Assembly: GCF_000801105.2 (NCBI RefSeq)
Contig: NC_079512.1
Span: forward strand, 34,799,848-34,863,847
Reading direction: 5' to 3'
DNA: 64,000 nt
Origin: Raphanus sativus
Taxonomy: Eukaryota > Streptophyta > Magnoliopsida > Brassicales > Brassicaceae
Part shown: in pieces, positions 1 to 12,740 of the stretch
How positions within the stretch are numbered: the first letter of the stretch is position 1
Layout of the letters: every line of letters begins with the position of its first letter
Made by a program: the position numbers and the translations under genes
Notes under the pieces: generated by a model
What the model was told of the DNA's origin: nothing
What the model saw: the letters and a program-made list of their open reading frames with translations, nothing else
Databases searched by the model: none

Positions 1-384
1 TAAACAAAAAAAGCCAAACAAATAGGCTAATCTGAAAGAAATGGGCTTACGGTCCACCCCGACAAAACAAACGACGCCACACGTATCTAGAAAACCCTAA
101 TGGCGCATCCACGTGTCTCAACATCATCACACGATGCCACAGAATCCACGTGCCGTCAGATCCCTCTTCTTTCTCCTCTCCGGCGAATCCAACCACCGCG
201 TTTCGCCGGAATCACTCCTGAGCATCCCATGCTCCTTTTACGGCCGCGCTCATCTGTGGAAATCATGCAATCGACTCCAAATCGAGATTTCATCCACCGA
301 GCCGCCAATCTCAGAACCTCATTGACTTCGCCGCCTTAGCTTCGCTCTTGGAGAGCATCCATCGATCTGCTCGAGATCTCATCT
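1..384. other. Gene-free left edge, GC-richer than its surroundings; possible exon or promoter remnant
   Basis: This stretch is less AT-rich than the next 16 kb and resembles a plant promoter or first exon (AAACCCTAA box near 92, ACGTG cores near 109 and 148). Short open frames of 70-79 codons exist on the plus strand, but none continues into a recognisable protein or a clear splice donor. It ends where the repeated unit starting at 385 begins. It may be a relic of the gene upstream of METTL5. No product is assigned. Confidence 0.3.
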
Positions 385-1152
385 GTGGAGAGATGCTCTT
401 CTTGCGTCAAACACTTCGCTTTTATTTTCATTTACTTTATTGTTTTCTTACGGATATACTATTGAAATTTTGAGATCAAAATCGATTAACCTCCACAAGT
501 TAAATACGTACGATTTGTATTATATATACATGATTATAAACTTTTTTGATCAAGTATAAGCTTTACCTTTAACACTTCGGACTCATTATTATGTTATCTA
601 TATACTGTATATGATTTTTTTTGTTAAAGGTTAAAATATTGTTTAATTATTCATTAATCAAATATAATTCAGTGCAGCATTTAATAATGTAACGGCTAAA
701 CTTTTTAATGAATTTTAACTAAGGTGATCAACAGAACTCCAAACTCCGACGTAGTTAAATTGTCAAACTATGCACGCTCGCATTATATCCCAAAATCTTA
801 ACTAAAATCAGGATAAATACAAAATTTCCAATAATACATCGGATGTATTGAAATCTTCAGAATATTATTTATATAATTGATATAGTTGTTGAAATTTGAA
901 CAGCCGGTTGGTTTTGGTAATTTCTGCATGTGTTTTTAAGTGGCCACTGGCCAGGATCTTTTTTTTTTTTTTTTAGGATCTTCTTGTTTAATGAAATTAT
1001 ATTTTGATCTACACATCTGAAACTAATTTAAATAGACATATCTCAACCGGATAATGGTAGTCTAGTGGTAGATAAATTTTAGATTGCTAAGTAATCCAGA
1101 TCCGGATACATACCATTATATTTCTTCATGTGGTTACATGGATGTGGATCTA
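385..1152. repeat. Repeated non-coding unit, copy A
   Basis: About 770 bp beginning GTGGAGAGATGCTCTTCTTG, found again at 6383-7434 (copy C); its later part also recurs at 2740-3033 (copy B). The copies differ by scattered substitutions and small indels, so they are old duplicates rather than recent ones. No long open frame is present. Its right end abuts a Helitron at 1153. A tract near 1053-1072 resembles a Pol III A box, but no matching tRNA or complete SINE is seen. Confidence 0.75.
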
Positions 1153-2739
1153 TCTCCTATATATTATTTTAGGAGCATTAGAAATAAGTAACCTTTAGTT
1201 TATGTGTGATTTACATCAATGTCATTTCTTACGTGTCATCACCACATTCTCTTTCAAGATATATATTCAAAACCCTTAGTTAACTAGACTAATTACACTA
1301 ACTGCCATTGGTCACTATATTATAATTTATTCCTTATTGACTAACCAAAAATACAATGTCTACAATTAATGTTTTGTCTTTATTATTTTTTATGTACTAT
1401 TACACGGATTATTAATCATGATGCATTTGATTTACTTATCGATGAATCACTGAGATTTGAGTACGTCTATTATATGGTTTCATTCTTTTTATTTGAGAAG
1501 TATTTTTTAATATTAACTTTATGTTCATGTATTATTAATAAGAATGGCATTTCATATGTGGTAACACCATATTATTTCATGTTGTATATTTAATAAAAAA
1601 ATCAAATCAAATATGCGTCAATAAAATATTAAGTTATGCTAAGTTATGAATATGATCGCATATAAAACTTTAGTTGAGAGTATACCACGTATAAATATGA
1701 CCACACATTGAATTGTTTTTTACGTTAGACTAATTTGTCATCAATACGATTTTGAGTCTACACTTGATTAGTTTTTTGCCAATCAAATTCGGAAACATGA
1801 TCAATTAGATATTCTAGAAATAAATATAATCAGTGGATTAGAATTAATGCAAATTAAATTTGAGATTTGAGATTTTTTGAGATTATATACATAAATAATT
1901 CCTCAAAAAGTTACCTCGCATACAATTAATTTCAGAAACATGACCAATGAGTGATTAAAATCTTAATTACATAGAGAAATCAACTCGTCTACAATTTAAA
2001 TTCGGAAACATGATCATTAGAGATTCTAGACATAAATATAAGCAATCAGTAGATTAAAACTTAATGAAAATTAAACTATCACTTTGAGATTGTAGACATA
2101 AATAAATTTCTATAAAATTTACCTCGCCTACAAATAGTTTTGGAAACATGATCAATCAGTGATTAAAATATGACCACACATAGAGAAATTCACTCGCCTA
2201 CAATCTAAATTCGGAAACATGATCAATTGTAAAGTCCTAGACATAATATTATCAATCAGGGGATTAGAATTTAATGCAAATTAGACAATTAATTTGGGAT
2301 TATAGACAAATAATTTTATATATATGTTACTTTGCCTATAATTAGAAACCAAAACATGATCAATCAGCTATTAAAATCTTGATTACATAGAGATTCTTCC
2401 TCGCCTACAATTTATATTCGGAATACTATATATATCTTACCTATCCTATGCCCACACCTCCATCACAACCCAAACAATTTCAAAAGTATCATTAAAAAAT
2501 GCATAATAATAAATTTCTTTGTATCATAATACAATATAATTCAATGCATCTCTCTAATTACACAAACTTTTATATAAAAATTTAAATAAGCTTACATTAT
2601 ATTAATATGTACATTATAGTTAGATATTTTATTATATCTAATATTTATGACTACTTTTAACTTTCTATTATCTATTAATTAAAAGTAATAATTTTTTTAA
2701 TATATTCATCCTGCGCTATGTGCGCAGGTTATCACCTAG
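1153..2739 (+). mobile_element. Non-autonomous Helitron (1.59 kb)
   Basis: The 5' end is A|TC (TCTCCTATATATTATTTTAG). The 3' end is a perfect 7-bp hairpin, CCTGCGC loop GCGCAGG (2710-2728), followed by ATCAC and CTAG|T, the expected Helitron 3' terminus with insertion between A and T. There is no Rep/helicase coding. The interior (about 1780-2470) carries four diverged copies of a roughly 190-bp unit that includes CGCCTACAAT and TCGGAAACATGATCA. It would depend on an autonomous Helitron supplied in trans. Confidence 0.75.
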
Positions 2740-3033
2740 TTGTTTAATTATTCATTAATCAAGTATAATTCAGTGCAGCATTTAATAATGTAAGGGCTAA
2801 ACTTTTTAATGAATTTTAACTAAGGTGATCAACAGAACTCCAAACTCCGACGTAGTTAAATTGTCAAACTATGCACACTCGCATTACATCCCAAAATCTT
2901 AACTAAAATCAGGATAAATCAAAATTTCCAATAATACATCGGATGTATTGAAATCTTCAGAATATTTTATTTATATAATTGATATAGTTGTTGAAATTTG
3001 AACAGCCGGTTGGTTTTGGTAATTTCTGCATGT
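2740..3033. repeat. Repeated non-coding unit, copy B (partial)
   Basis: This matches copy A from about 639 to 932 and copy C from about 6760 to 7065. Its left end is the Helitron right flank, and its right end breaks after TTTCTGCATGTG into METTL5 exon sequence. Copies A and B would be in tandem if the Helitron were absent. Confidence 0.75.
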
Positions 3034-3895
<862 letters not shown>

Positions 3896-5980
3896 ACCGA
3901 CACGTTCATGCAATGTTTAGCTTTGAGTTGAGATTTGGTTATAATGTGGGATGTTTCATGATATGAACTCAAGTTTTATAAATGTTTTCTGATTTGAACT
4001 AAGAAGATGAATCTGAAGCAGTTAGAAAGCTTGTAGGGTGATCTTGAACATTTCTCTAGTCTAAGACGATCCATCCATGTTGGTATCCAGATGTGGAAAA
4101 AAATTTAAATCGTTTTCTTTTTGTCAACAACAAAGTGTTTATTTAACTAGATTAGATAAACATATTAATAAATCTACCAAAAAAAAGATAAACATATTAA
4201 TAATATTAATATTAAAATATTTTACTATCTAAGTTAAATAACTAAATATAATTATATTTAAACACAACTAAAAATAAAAGAATACAAATTTTATACACTA
4301 CAATCAAAGTTGAAAGCTATGATATTTTTGATAAAAAAAGCTATGATATTTATTTAGGTTTGAAAATAGTAATATAAACTTAGTTTTAACGCTGAAAATA
4401 AGTTCCAGACATAGTGCCTAATGCATAGGTTCCAAAAAGCCCTAGTAATATAAACTCATTAGATTACATTTCTACTTAGATGTTTGGTGTTACTTTTAAA
4501 TATAAAAAATATATTTTAGTTTGAAACACTGAATTGATAAAAAAAAGTGTCAAACAAACAGTGATTTGTTTTATGTTTTATAAGTTATATATTTGTAACC
4601 GTTGTTTTATGTTTTATAAATTGTATACTTGTAACCAAAATTACAACAAAACTAAAACCAATTCGGTTGAATTGAATAAATACTAAAAAATAAATTAAAT
4701 TAAACTAAACATAGACCAAATCAAACCATATCGAACAAAAACTAAATCAAACCTATCACAAGTAAATCAAAATTAATTTCGGTTAACTTCAGTTAAACCG
4801 AAAATTAATTGGATCCAAATTTAAGCAGAAACTAGTGCGACTGGAAAACCTATTTTATACTCAAATAAATATGACTTTATTTACTACCATGACTTTATTC
4901 ATTCAATAAAAGTTAAATGAAAGGTTACCTTTTTGGAAAGCTAATATAATTTCACTTTAGAAATTTGGATTTCTAAACTCTTTCTAAAGCACTTCCATAG
5001 ACGTTTTTTTCTAAATTAGTATAAACATAAATATGTTAGTAAAGCATAATTGCTTTAGATTTAAAATTACACTAGATTTTGATCCGCATTTCGGGAACGC
5101 AGATATTATTTTTCACTTTTATGAAATATATTATTTATTTGTAATTATTGAATGTATTTATCATCATAAAAATTTCTAAATAATAAATTCGACACATAAA
5201 GTGTTTCTGGTAAACTATGTGTTTCTCCGACTTTGTTTTATTCTCTCTCCAATCAATATATTTATTTGGCTTGTTGTTAAAATAAATGATTTTAGAATGC
5301 AACTGTATACTTTTACATTGATATTTTGTTTAAACAATATGACTTATTTCTATATTAATTAAATATTTACATTGTAATTTAAATTTGTATACAAATCAAC
5401 ATACATAGCAATATAACATATTAATATATTAATTCAGTTTATAATATAAATTATTTATTACTGCTATATTTAAAATAAAAGTTTATTGATATATTTTTAG
5501 TTTGCTACAAGTCAATCCGGACCGAAAATGATCCAACTCGAATCTCCTACGATATTTATAATATTCTAATGATATTTATTTAATCTAAAAATCTAGGGGA
5601 AAAATATTGTATATCACGAAAACATATATGATCAATTAGTGGTTTCCTAAAATGTAGAAAGTTTAAATGGATTTGTTGATTTTATTTGGATAGAGATATT
5701 TTTTTAATAAAAATACAATTCAAGTTTCCGAACAAACTTATTTTTTATAAATGTTATCTTAGTAACCAAACACATCAAAAATTTTTAATACTCTTATCCA
5801 AGTATCTAAACACACCGAAATTGTACTTCAGCTAGCTTTAATAAGATAGATGCGCACCCCTATTGGTATCAACAACAATGTCATGAGATCAGGCGTGTCG
5901 AACATGAGGAATGATTGTTGGATGGATGTCGCATTATATTTGACTAATAAAATGAGACTAGGCGTGTCGAACATGAGGAA
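3896..5980. other. AT-rich intergenic sequence, no gene
   Basis: Very AT-rich, with no credible open frame or RNA gene. 4640-4810 has runs resembling degenerate transposon sequence (repeated AAACCAAA/TCAAACC words). A 21-bp phrase, AGGCGTGTCGAACATGAGG, occurs at about 5891 and 5959, just before the minisatellite. Confidence 0.6.
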
Positions 5981-5981
5981 A

Positions 5982-6222
5982 GGCAGTGGTATAACAACAA
6001 CCTTTACCGCCAGACAGCTGTAACATGTTTGTATTCATCCATGTTCGAAAGGCAGTGGTATAACAACAACCTTTACCGCCAGACAGCTGTAACATGGCAG
6101 TGGTATAACAACAACCTTTACCGCCAGACAGCTGTAACATGTTTGTATTCATCCATGTTCGAAAGGCAGTGGTATAAGAACAACCTTTACCGCCAGACAG
6201 CTGTAACATGTTTGTATTCATC
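5982..6222. repeat. Minisatellite with alternating 69/45-bp units
   Basis: Four copies of a 45-46-bp core (GGCAGTGGTATAACAACAAC, then CTTTACCGCCAGACAGCTGT) start at 5982, 6051, 6096 and 6165. Copies 1 and 3 are followed by a 23-bp spacer (TTTGTATTCATCCATGTTCG...); copy 2 has none; copy 4 has a diverged one. The cores are nearly identical (one visible change, AACAAC to AGAAC, in copy 4). Repeat-derived frames are open on both strands but are only a by-product of the tandem array. Confidence 0.9.
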
Positions 6223-6382
6223 CCCAAAACTTTTATATATAAGTATATGTACAGTACGAGTATAGTATTTTTCGTAGTATCATACTAATATAAAATCTGA
6301 AGTGAGTTTGGTAGACAACTAGATAGAGATGATAGACCTTGGAAACTGCGATATCAGCGTCCTGAATCCTGAAGCCCTTGCA

Positions 6383-7434
6383 CGTGGAGAGATGCTCTTC
6401 TTGCGTCAAACACTTCGCTTTTATCTTCATTTAATTTATTGTTTTCTTACGGATATACTATTGAAACTTCGTGATCAAAATCGATTTACCTCCACAAGTT
6501 AAATACGTACGATTTGTATTATATATACATGATTATAAACGTTTTTGATCAAGTATAAGCTTTACCTTTAACACTTCGGACTCATTATTATGTTATCTAT
6601 ATATATGATTTTTTTTGTTAAAGGTTATCTATTATATGATGCATAATCTAAGAGCAATAAGTCAGTATATTCGCTGCAATCAAAACCAAATATTGAAAGC
6701 CTTTAAGCAAAAAAGAGAGAGGTTAATGTATTATTAATCAGAATCAAATTAAAATATTGTTTAATTAATTCATTATTCAAATATAATTCAGTGCAGCATT
6801 TAATAATGTAAGGGCTAAACTTTAAAATTCATTAAAAGTACTGTACAACACATAGGTGTAAGGTGATCGACAGAACTCCAAACTCCGACGTAGTTAAATT
6901 GTCAAGTGCACGCACGCATTACATCCCAAAATCTTAACTAAAATCAGGATAAATCAACATTTTCAATAATACATCGGATGTATTGAAATCTTCAGAATAT
7001 TTTATTTATATAATTGATACAGTTGTTGAAATTTGAACAACCGGTTGGTTTTGGTAATTTCTGCATGTGTTTTTACGTGGCCACTGGTCAGGATCTCCTT
7101 GTTTAATGAAATTATATTTTGATCTACACATCTGAAGCCAATTTAAATAGACATATCTTAACCGAATGATTTTATATAATTGATACAGTTGTTGAAATTT
7201 GAACAACCGATTGGTTTTGGTAATTTCTGCATGTGTTTTTACGTGGCCACTGGCCAGAATCTCTTTGTTTAATGGAATTATATTTTGATCTACACATCTG
7301 AAACCAATTTAAATAGACATATCTTAACCGAATGATGGTAGTCTAGTAGTAGATAGATTTTAGATTGCTAAATAATCCAGATCCTGGATACATACGATTA
7401 TATTTCGTCATATGGTTACATGGACGTGGATCTA
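6383..7434. repeat. Repeated non-coding unit, copy C, with an internal tandem duplication
   Basis: This corresponds to copy A (385-1152) and is longer because of two changes. One is an extra stretch at about 6625-6750. The other is a direct tandem duplication of about 172 bp (6996-7168 and 7169-7340, both containing CAGTTGTTGAAATTTGAACA and TGCATGTGTTTTTACGTGGC). There is no protein-coding content. Confidence 0.75.
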
Positions 7435-8659
7435 TTGTTTGAAATCTATTTGGAGTTTGAACTATTCCGTAAATCTGATGTATCCAAAGGTTGATCAAAA
7501 GAGAATCATACCTTATCAATTATCTTTACCTAGTGCAATTAATTGAGTACATAATGAAAAAAAAAATTGTGACAAAATATAATTACTTTTAAGCCCCATG
7601 CGTCCATGATTTATAAGAGTATATGTTATATTCTCCCTGGATCAAGACAAACTGCAAGAGACTATGTTTTCAATAAATGACAACTGCGGCTGCGGGAAGC
7701 CTGAAGACATAACAATTTGGGTTTTATTAACAATTTGATTAATATTTTTTCATAAAATTATATTTTTGACTTCATAGAATTAAATTTGATTAGAAACGAA
7801 ACAAACAAACCAACTTTCCACCCCACTAATAATAGTTTGCAAATAAAGGTCACATGAAAAATCATTCAATTTTTTAATGAAAAGAGTAGAATCATTTTAG
7901 TGATTTAGTGGTATATTATCGAAAAAGGAAAAACCATTGTGAATGCAACATAATCAAAATGAAGATATTACCAAATCAACGTAACGAAATAGTTGTAGTT
8001 GTAGCATGGCGGTAATCTCTCGGGATTTGATTATATTCGTATCAGTCATAGATTCGATTTCATTTGTAAACTAAATTATCACTACTTATTTAGTCTGGAT
8101 TTAAGTTTTAGTCCAAATAATTTATATGGTGAGCCATAACATATCCATTTTTTGGTATTGGTTGCAAGATATTTTAAACTTGAATCAAACAGTGTAATAC
8201 ATTTTTGGCTAATCCACTCTATAACACTAAGTGCATTTTTTTCGGGACTGATCAAATCAGTCTATATGATTTACCAAAACAAAAAAGATATAAAAAAAAT
8301 CTGCATGCTCTTGAATTTTGCTTCGAATGTACTCTTCATCTTAATTTAATCCTTATTCACGCTTATCTATGATTATTTCTCCCTATTCAATCTTTTTAAT
8401 CAGATTTCTTAATTGATTGTTACTTCTCTTTTTCGTTTTAGTTGTTTAATCCTTTGCTTGCTTGGCATGTTAGTACTAGTTAACTTTGAGTCTCTTATTG
8501 CCTTGTTTAATTGTCCGCTTAGATTTTAAAAAAAAAAGCTTCGAACTTATAGAACTTTGCCTTAACTTAATCCAATTCTAATTAAAAAAAAAAAATCACC
8601 ACCTTCTTTATCGCATATATTTTAGAAAAAACATCTCTAGAACTGAAACTACATCGATA
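7435..8659. other. AT-rich intergenic sequence, no gene
   Basis: No coding region, RNA gene or clear terminal repeats. The sequence is AT-rich with several homopolymer A runs. Confidence 0.55.
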
Positions 8660-9670
8660 TCTAATCTATTAAAACTGAAGTACAATTGGAAATTAACCCT
8701 TATTTCACTATTTTATTTACATCTTATGCCCTCAACATTAAGTGTAGTTCGTTACTAAGTATGTAATTAGGCTTTCACGTTTTAACCGAGCTTTACGAGC
8801 CCAACTCGAAAACCACTATAAATAATCATTTCTTTGAACCTAGACCAGGCTACAACTCGGTTCAGTTTACCGCAGCTACCACTTTTTTTTTAGCTACCAC
8901 TTTTTTTTTTCATTTCTTTGATAATTTTATAACATTATAAAATACATTCTGTAAATTAAATCACAGAAACATTACCAAACCTTTTATATGTGTAGCATTA
9001 AGTACATTTAGCATAAAAATGCATATTATAAATGGGACTGAAATTTAGTTCCGGTTTAGTCTTATGTTTTAAAAATACGGGTTTGCATATGATGATGGAG
9101 TTTTATTTTACTAAGTGTACTGCACGTAATATATTTGTAGCTTTACAAAATATTCCTAAAATCAATCACCTACCTTCTAACTGAACTTAACAAGACCCTA
9201 ATTTTCAGCTACCACATTAACCACAAATATCTCACCGAATATTTATTTTCCATATAGTATCACATAGATAGAAAATAATTAATGAATAATTCATAGATTT
9301 CCATTCCCTTTTTATGATATATTCTCTATTAAAAGATAATTACAATTTTATCTACCACAAAAATCATGCTAGATCCATTTCACAAAGATATTTTATTTAT
9401 ATTATAATTTATTTAATTACTTATTATTTTAAATATATATAATTAATTACAACAAATATATACATTAATATAAATAACCTATATAAATAAAATATAACTA
9501 TAACTTCACTTATTTTGATAATATATATATACTAAGAAAAACATGATTTACAAATTGATGTACAACTATTATATTCGTAATTATTATTTATTTATAAATT
9601 ATGTGATATATATTATTTTAATATATATAGAAAACTTATAACTATTACCATATTTCTAAAAGCTTACCAA

Positions 9671-9704
<34 letters not shown>

Positions 9705-10476
9705 AATACATTTGATATAAACTTTTTAGTCATTACTATTTTATGAAATTTTGCAAAAATAAAATGCGTATATAGAAAATAGTTATTATTATATTTAAGA
9801 AATCTTACCAAAAATATACATCTTAATATACAAATTTTTACATGTTATAATTATCTTAAACCGTTTAAACTTTTTAAAAACCGTGTAATATTTTTTTTTT
9901 GAGAATGAATGTAATGATGATATATGTATAAATCAATTTTCAAATAATGTTCAAGGAATTGATCCATTTATGACAAAAATTCATAATGGTTAAAAAATTT
10001 TTTTTTTTAATTTGTTTATATAATCAGTTAAGGCATAGACATTCAAATACCTATTAAACTACGGGTTATTTTTCGGATATATAATCTTTTGGTTTTAAAA
10101 TTAAGTTTCATTTGGATATTTTAATCTTTTATGTGGTTTTCGAGTTGGGTCTTTCTCAATCCGAATACAGTCAGTTTCGATGTATATGAAACATGTTTTG
10201 AATATTTGTACGATAAGTAACCATTTTAACTGATTCAGTTCGGATTTTTTTGAATTCAAACTAAAAATATTCTAAAATAACCAAATAACTAAAAATAGTC
10301 ATATTAGCTTATTTGATTTGGATTCCATTCTAATGTGGAGGAACCTAAAAATATTCAAATACTTATACAATTAATAATATGATCATATATAAAATATATA
10401 ACACTAATCATGAAAAATATTAGTTTATAAAAAAATAAAAGTTAACACCCGCACGGGAGTGCGGGTCATTCTCTAA
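8660..10476 (+). mobile_element. Non-autonomous Helitron (1.82 kb)
   Basis: The 5' end A|TCTAATCTATTAAAACTG follows the crucifer Helitron 5' pattern. The 3' end has the hairpin ACCCGCAC/GTGCGGGT (10447-10466), then CATTCT and CTAA|T, fitting the CTRR rule. The interior is AT-rich and has no Rep/helicase. It includes a (TA)n run at about 9676-9702 and remnants of other repeats. The start could be 5 bp further right (TCTATTAAAAC at 8665), which is also preceded by A. Confidence 0.7.
9676..9702. repeat. (TA)n microsatellite
   Basis: An uninterrupted alternating TA run inside the Helitron, likely length-variable. Confidence 0.9.
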
Positions 10477-11219
10477 TTTACTTCTTAAAACATCTGACCA
10501 AGATGGGCCCTGTTTGTTTCTCCATTTCTAATCTCCATTCAGATGTTCCATTTGTGTGATCCATCTAAATGATCCATTCAAATTTTTGGTCATGTTTGTT
10601 TCTCCATTTGAATGAATCATGTGAATGAACCATTTGAATGCATTTTATGTTTGTTTCTCCATTTAGATGAATCATCCAAATGAATTTAATAACCAAATTA
10701 CATATATACCCCTGTTTTGGTTTAATCATATATTTGATATCAATTTTAACTATACAAAATTTTGTTATACATTCTAAAATATATTTACTCCATATAAATT
10801 TATAAAAATTCATATATTCATTATTTATTTTAAATTGCATTAAAATTTATAGCTTCTAATAAAACTAAAAGTGGAAACTCAAATTTGAATAAACTTCCAC
10901 ACAACTCAAAGTAGAAACTCAAATTTGAATAAACTTCTAGACAGTTCAAAGTAGAAACACAAAGTAGAAACTCAAATTTTATAAAACTGAAATTTAAAAG
11001 ATGGTTTGTGATCCAAGTAACTTCCACCGTAGGTGAAAGTATCTAGTAATAATAAGAAGTTCAAATGCCAATATCTCATCAATGATTGCTCTATATCTCA
11101 TCTTTAAATGCCATAAACACAATTACACATAAACCACACAACATAGCTTTATACAACGTTACTTTTCCTGCAACAACAACACAAACGCAACATAGCTTTA
11201 AGACAATTACTGAATGATA

Positions 11220-11995
11220 CTAAAGGAAGTAAGAGAGCTGTTCCTTCTTCCTGGACCCTCCTTCTCCATACAAATCGTTCCACTGCTTCAGTTCATTCAT
11301 TCCTGCTCCTTCTGCTGCAATACTAGCAGAAACCTGCAAAATGCAAACCAGTTAGCTTTATTTTAAGCACGAGATCATCAAACAGAACTAAATGCCTTAG
11401 ACTTACCTGGTTTTTAGCTACTCTCATGTCTTCCATGCTCAAAGCTCTCAGCGTTATCACTCTCTCCTCAGATGCTTCTTCTTTTGCTTCATATTCCTCT
11501 TCTCGGCTTCCTCTCTCTTTTTCCTCTCCTGGTCTTTCAAGCACTCATGCTTTATCAGCTCCCTCACAGGTCTATATGCAGCTGTTGTGCAAAAGTTCTG
11601 TTTGAATAACATTCACTATAATCAGTCCATAAACAGCAGATTATGGTGTTGATAAAGGGAGATAGGAACTGTGTCAAACCTTGATATCACTTCCACTATA
11701 TAGCTATCTGTCATCTGTGCTAGCTCATGGAAATCAAGATTCTCTGTTTTCTCTTTTTGACAGTAAAGTTCTCAAGATCTTCTCTCTGCTCTCAACTGAT
11801 GGGAGACCAACCATGATTCTCCCTCACAACAAAAGCTGGAGTTAGTACAACTCAAGCTCAGGATTTCAAGTAATACAAGGTCCACTTACCTTCGCTCAAA
11901 CCTCCTAATGATGGCTTCATCAAGATAAAACGGCCTGTTTGTTGCTGCAAGAACGAGAATCTTATCACCTGGAGTCGACATAAGCCCGTCCTAAT
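11220..11995 (-). pseudogene. Captured 3' exons of a DAA1-like AAA-ATPase
   Basis: On the minus strand four or five exon pieces can be read in gene order. About 11995-11889 carries the LVLAATNRP segment with LDEAIIRRFERR. About 11829-11690 carries IMVGLPSVESREDIL and then ENLDFHELAQMTDSY. About 11605-11407 carries AAYRPVRELIKHECL and then ITLRALSMEDMRVAKNQ. 11333-11220 carries [19 protein letters not shown] and a stop. This is the end of the AAA module and C-terminus of the plant AAA-ATPase group containing At1g64110 (DAA1). The Walker A and B region is absent, and the reading frame must shift between the RELIKHE and ITLRALS parts. It is therefore a non-functional capture. It lies wholly inside the TIR element and is not part of the conserved gene order. 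Confidence 0.8.
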
Positions 11996-12482
11996 GTGTC
12001 ATAACATAAGAAACAGTTGAGCTTAAGAAACAAACAGTCACAGCACAAAACAGAGCCTAACTAGCAAGCTTTGCATATGAGACAGGAAGCTAAGAAGACA
12101 TGAAGCTTTGCATATGAGACGTATGTCAACTTATGATTCAGAGCACAAGCTTTACATATGAGACCTATCATCCTAGAGTGACAAAAAGTGATCCATCAAC
12201 AAAACTCACAGTTCAAAATAAGACACCATATAACAATCATCTTCTTCACCATGCACACTGTAACCACCATATAAAGCATAAACCCATGACAAATTCAAAA
12301 TGGAAAGCAATATAACATAAACAAAAGCAAACCCATCAACTCAGAGACTGACAAACTCTATGAACACAACAATTTCTCAATGAACACAAGCAGATCAAAT
12401 TTCGAAATTTCTCTATGAACATCTCAAACAAGCTCGTAACTCTCAACCAAGTGAATCTATAGACATCTAAAAGAAGAAAAAC

Positions 12483-12740
12483 TCGAGAGAGAGAGAGAGA
12501 GAGAGAGAGACTTCGAGAGATACCCGAGAGAGAGTGAGATGCGGTGAGAGTGAGATCCGACGAGAGAGAGAGAGATCCCGCGAGAGAGAGAGATCCGGCG
12601 AGAAAGAGAGATCCGACGAGAGAGAGATCCGGCGAGAGAGAGCTCCGGCGAGAGAGAGAGCTCGAGCTTTCATGGAGTTCGAGAAAGAGAGAGATCCTGA
12701 GGCTGTCTCTCGACGAAAGTGAAGAAGAGAGAGATACGAC
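12483..12740. repeat. GA-rich low-complexity block
   Basis: (GA)n followed by imperfect copies of GATCCGGCGAGAGAGA. Long frames on both strands here are composition artefacts (Arg/Glu or Ser/Leu runs). It lies just upstream of the captured exons in their minus orientation, so it may derive from the 5' leader of a captured gene. Confidence 0.8.

Noticed and set aside
100..339. Plus-strand 79-codon frame at the left edge
   Set aside because: Overlapping frames of similar size, no recognised domain, no convincing donor or downstream exons.
1053..1095. tRNA gene or SINE suggested by an A-box-like TAGTCTAGTGG
   Set aside because: No cloverleaf, no convincing B box and no SINE tail; it recurs only as part of the repeated unit.
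5982..6222. CRISPR-like array
   Set aside because: This is a plant nuclear locus; the units are adjacent or share one identical spacer, so it is a minisatellite.
5958..6265. Repetitive 'proteins' on both strands with MNTNMLQLSGGKG-type units
   Set aside because: They are translations of the minisatellite in several frames, with no promoter or splice context.
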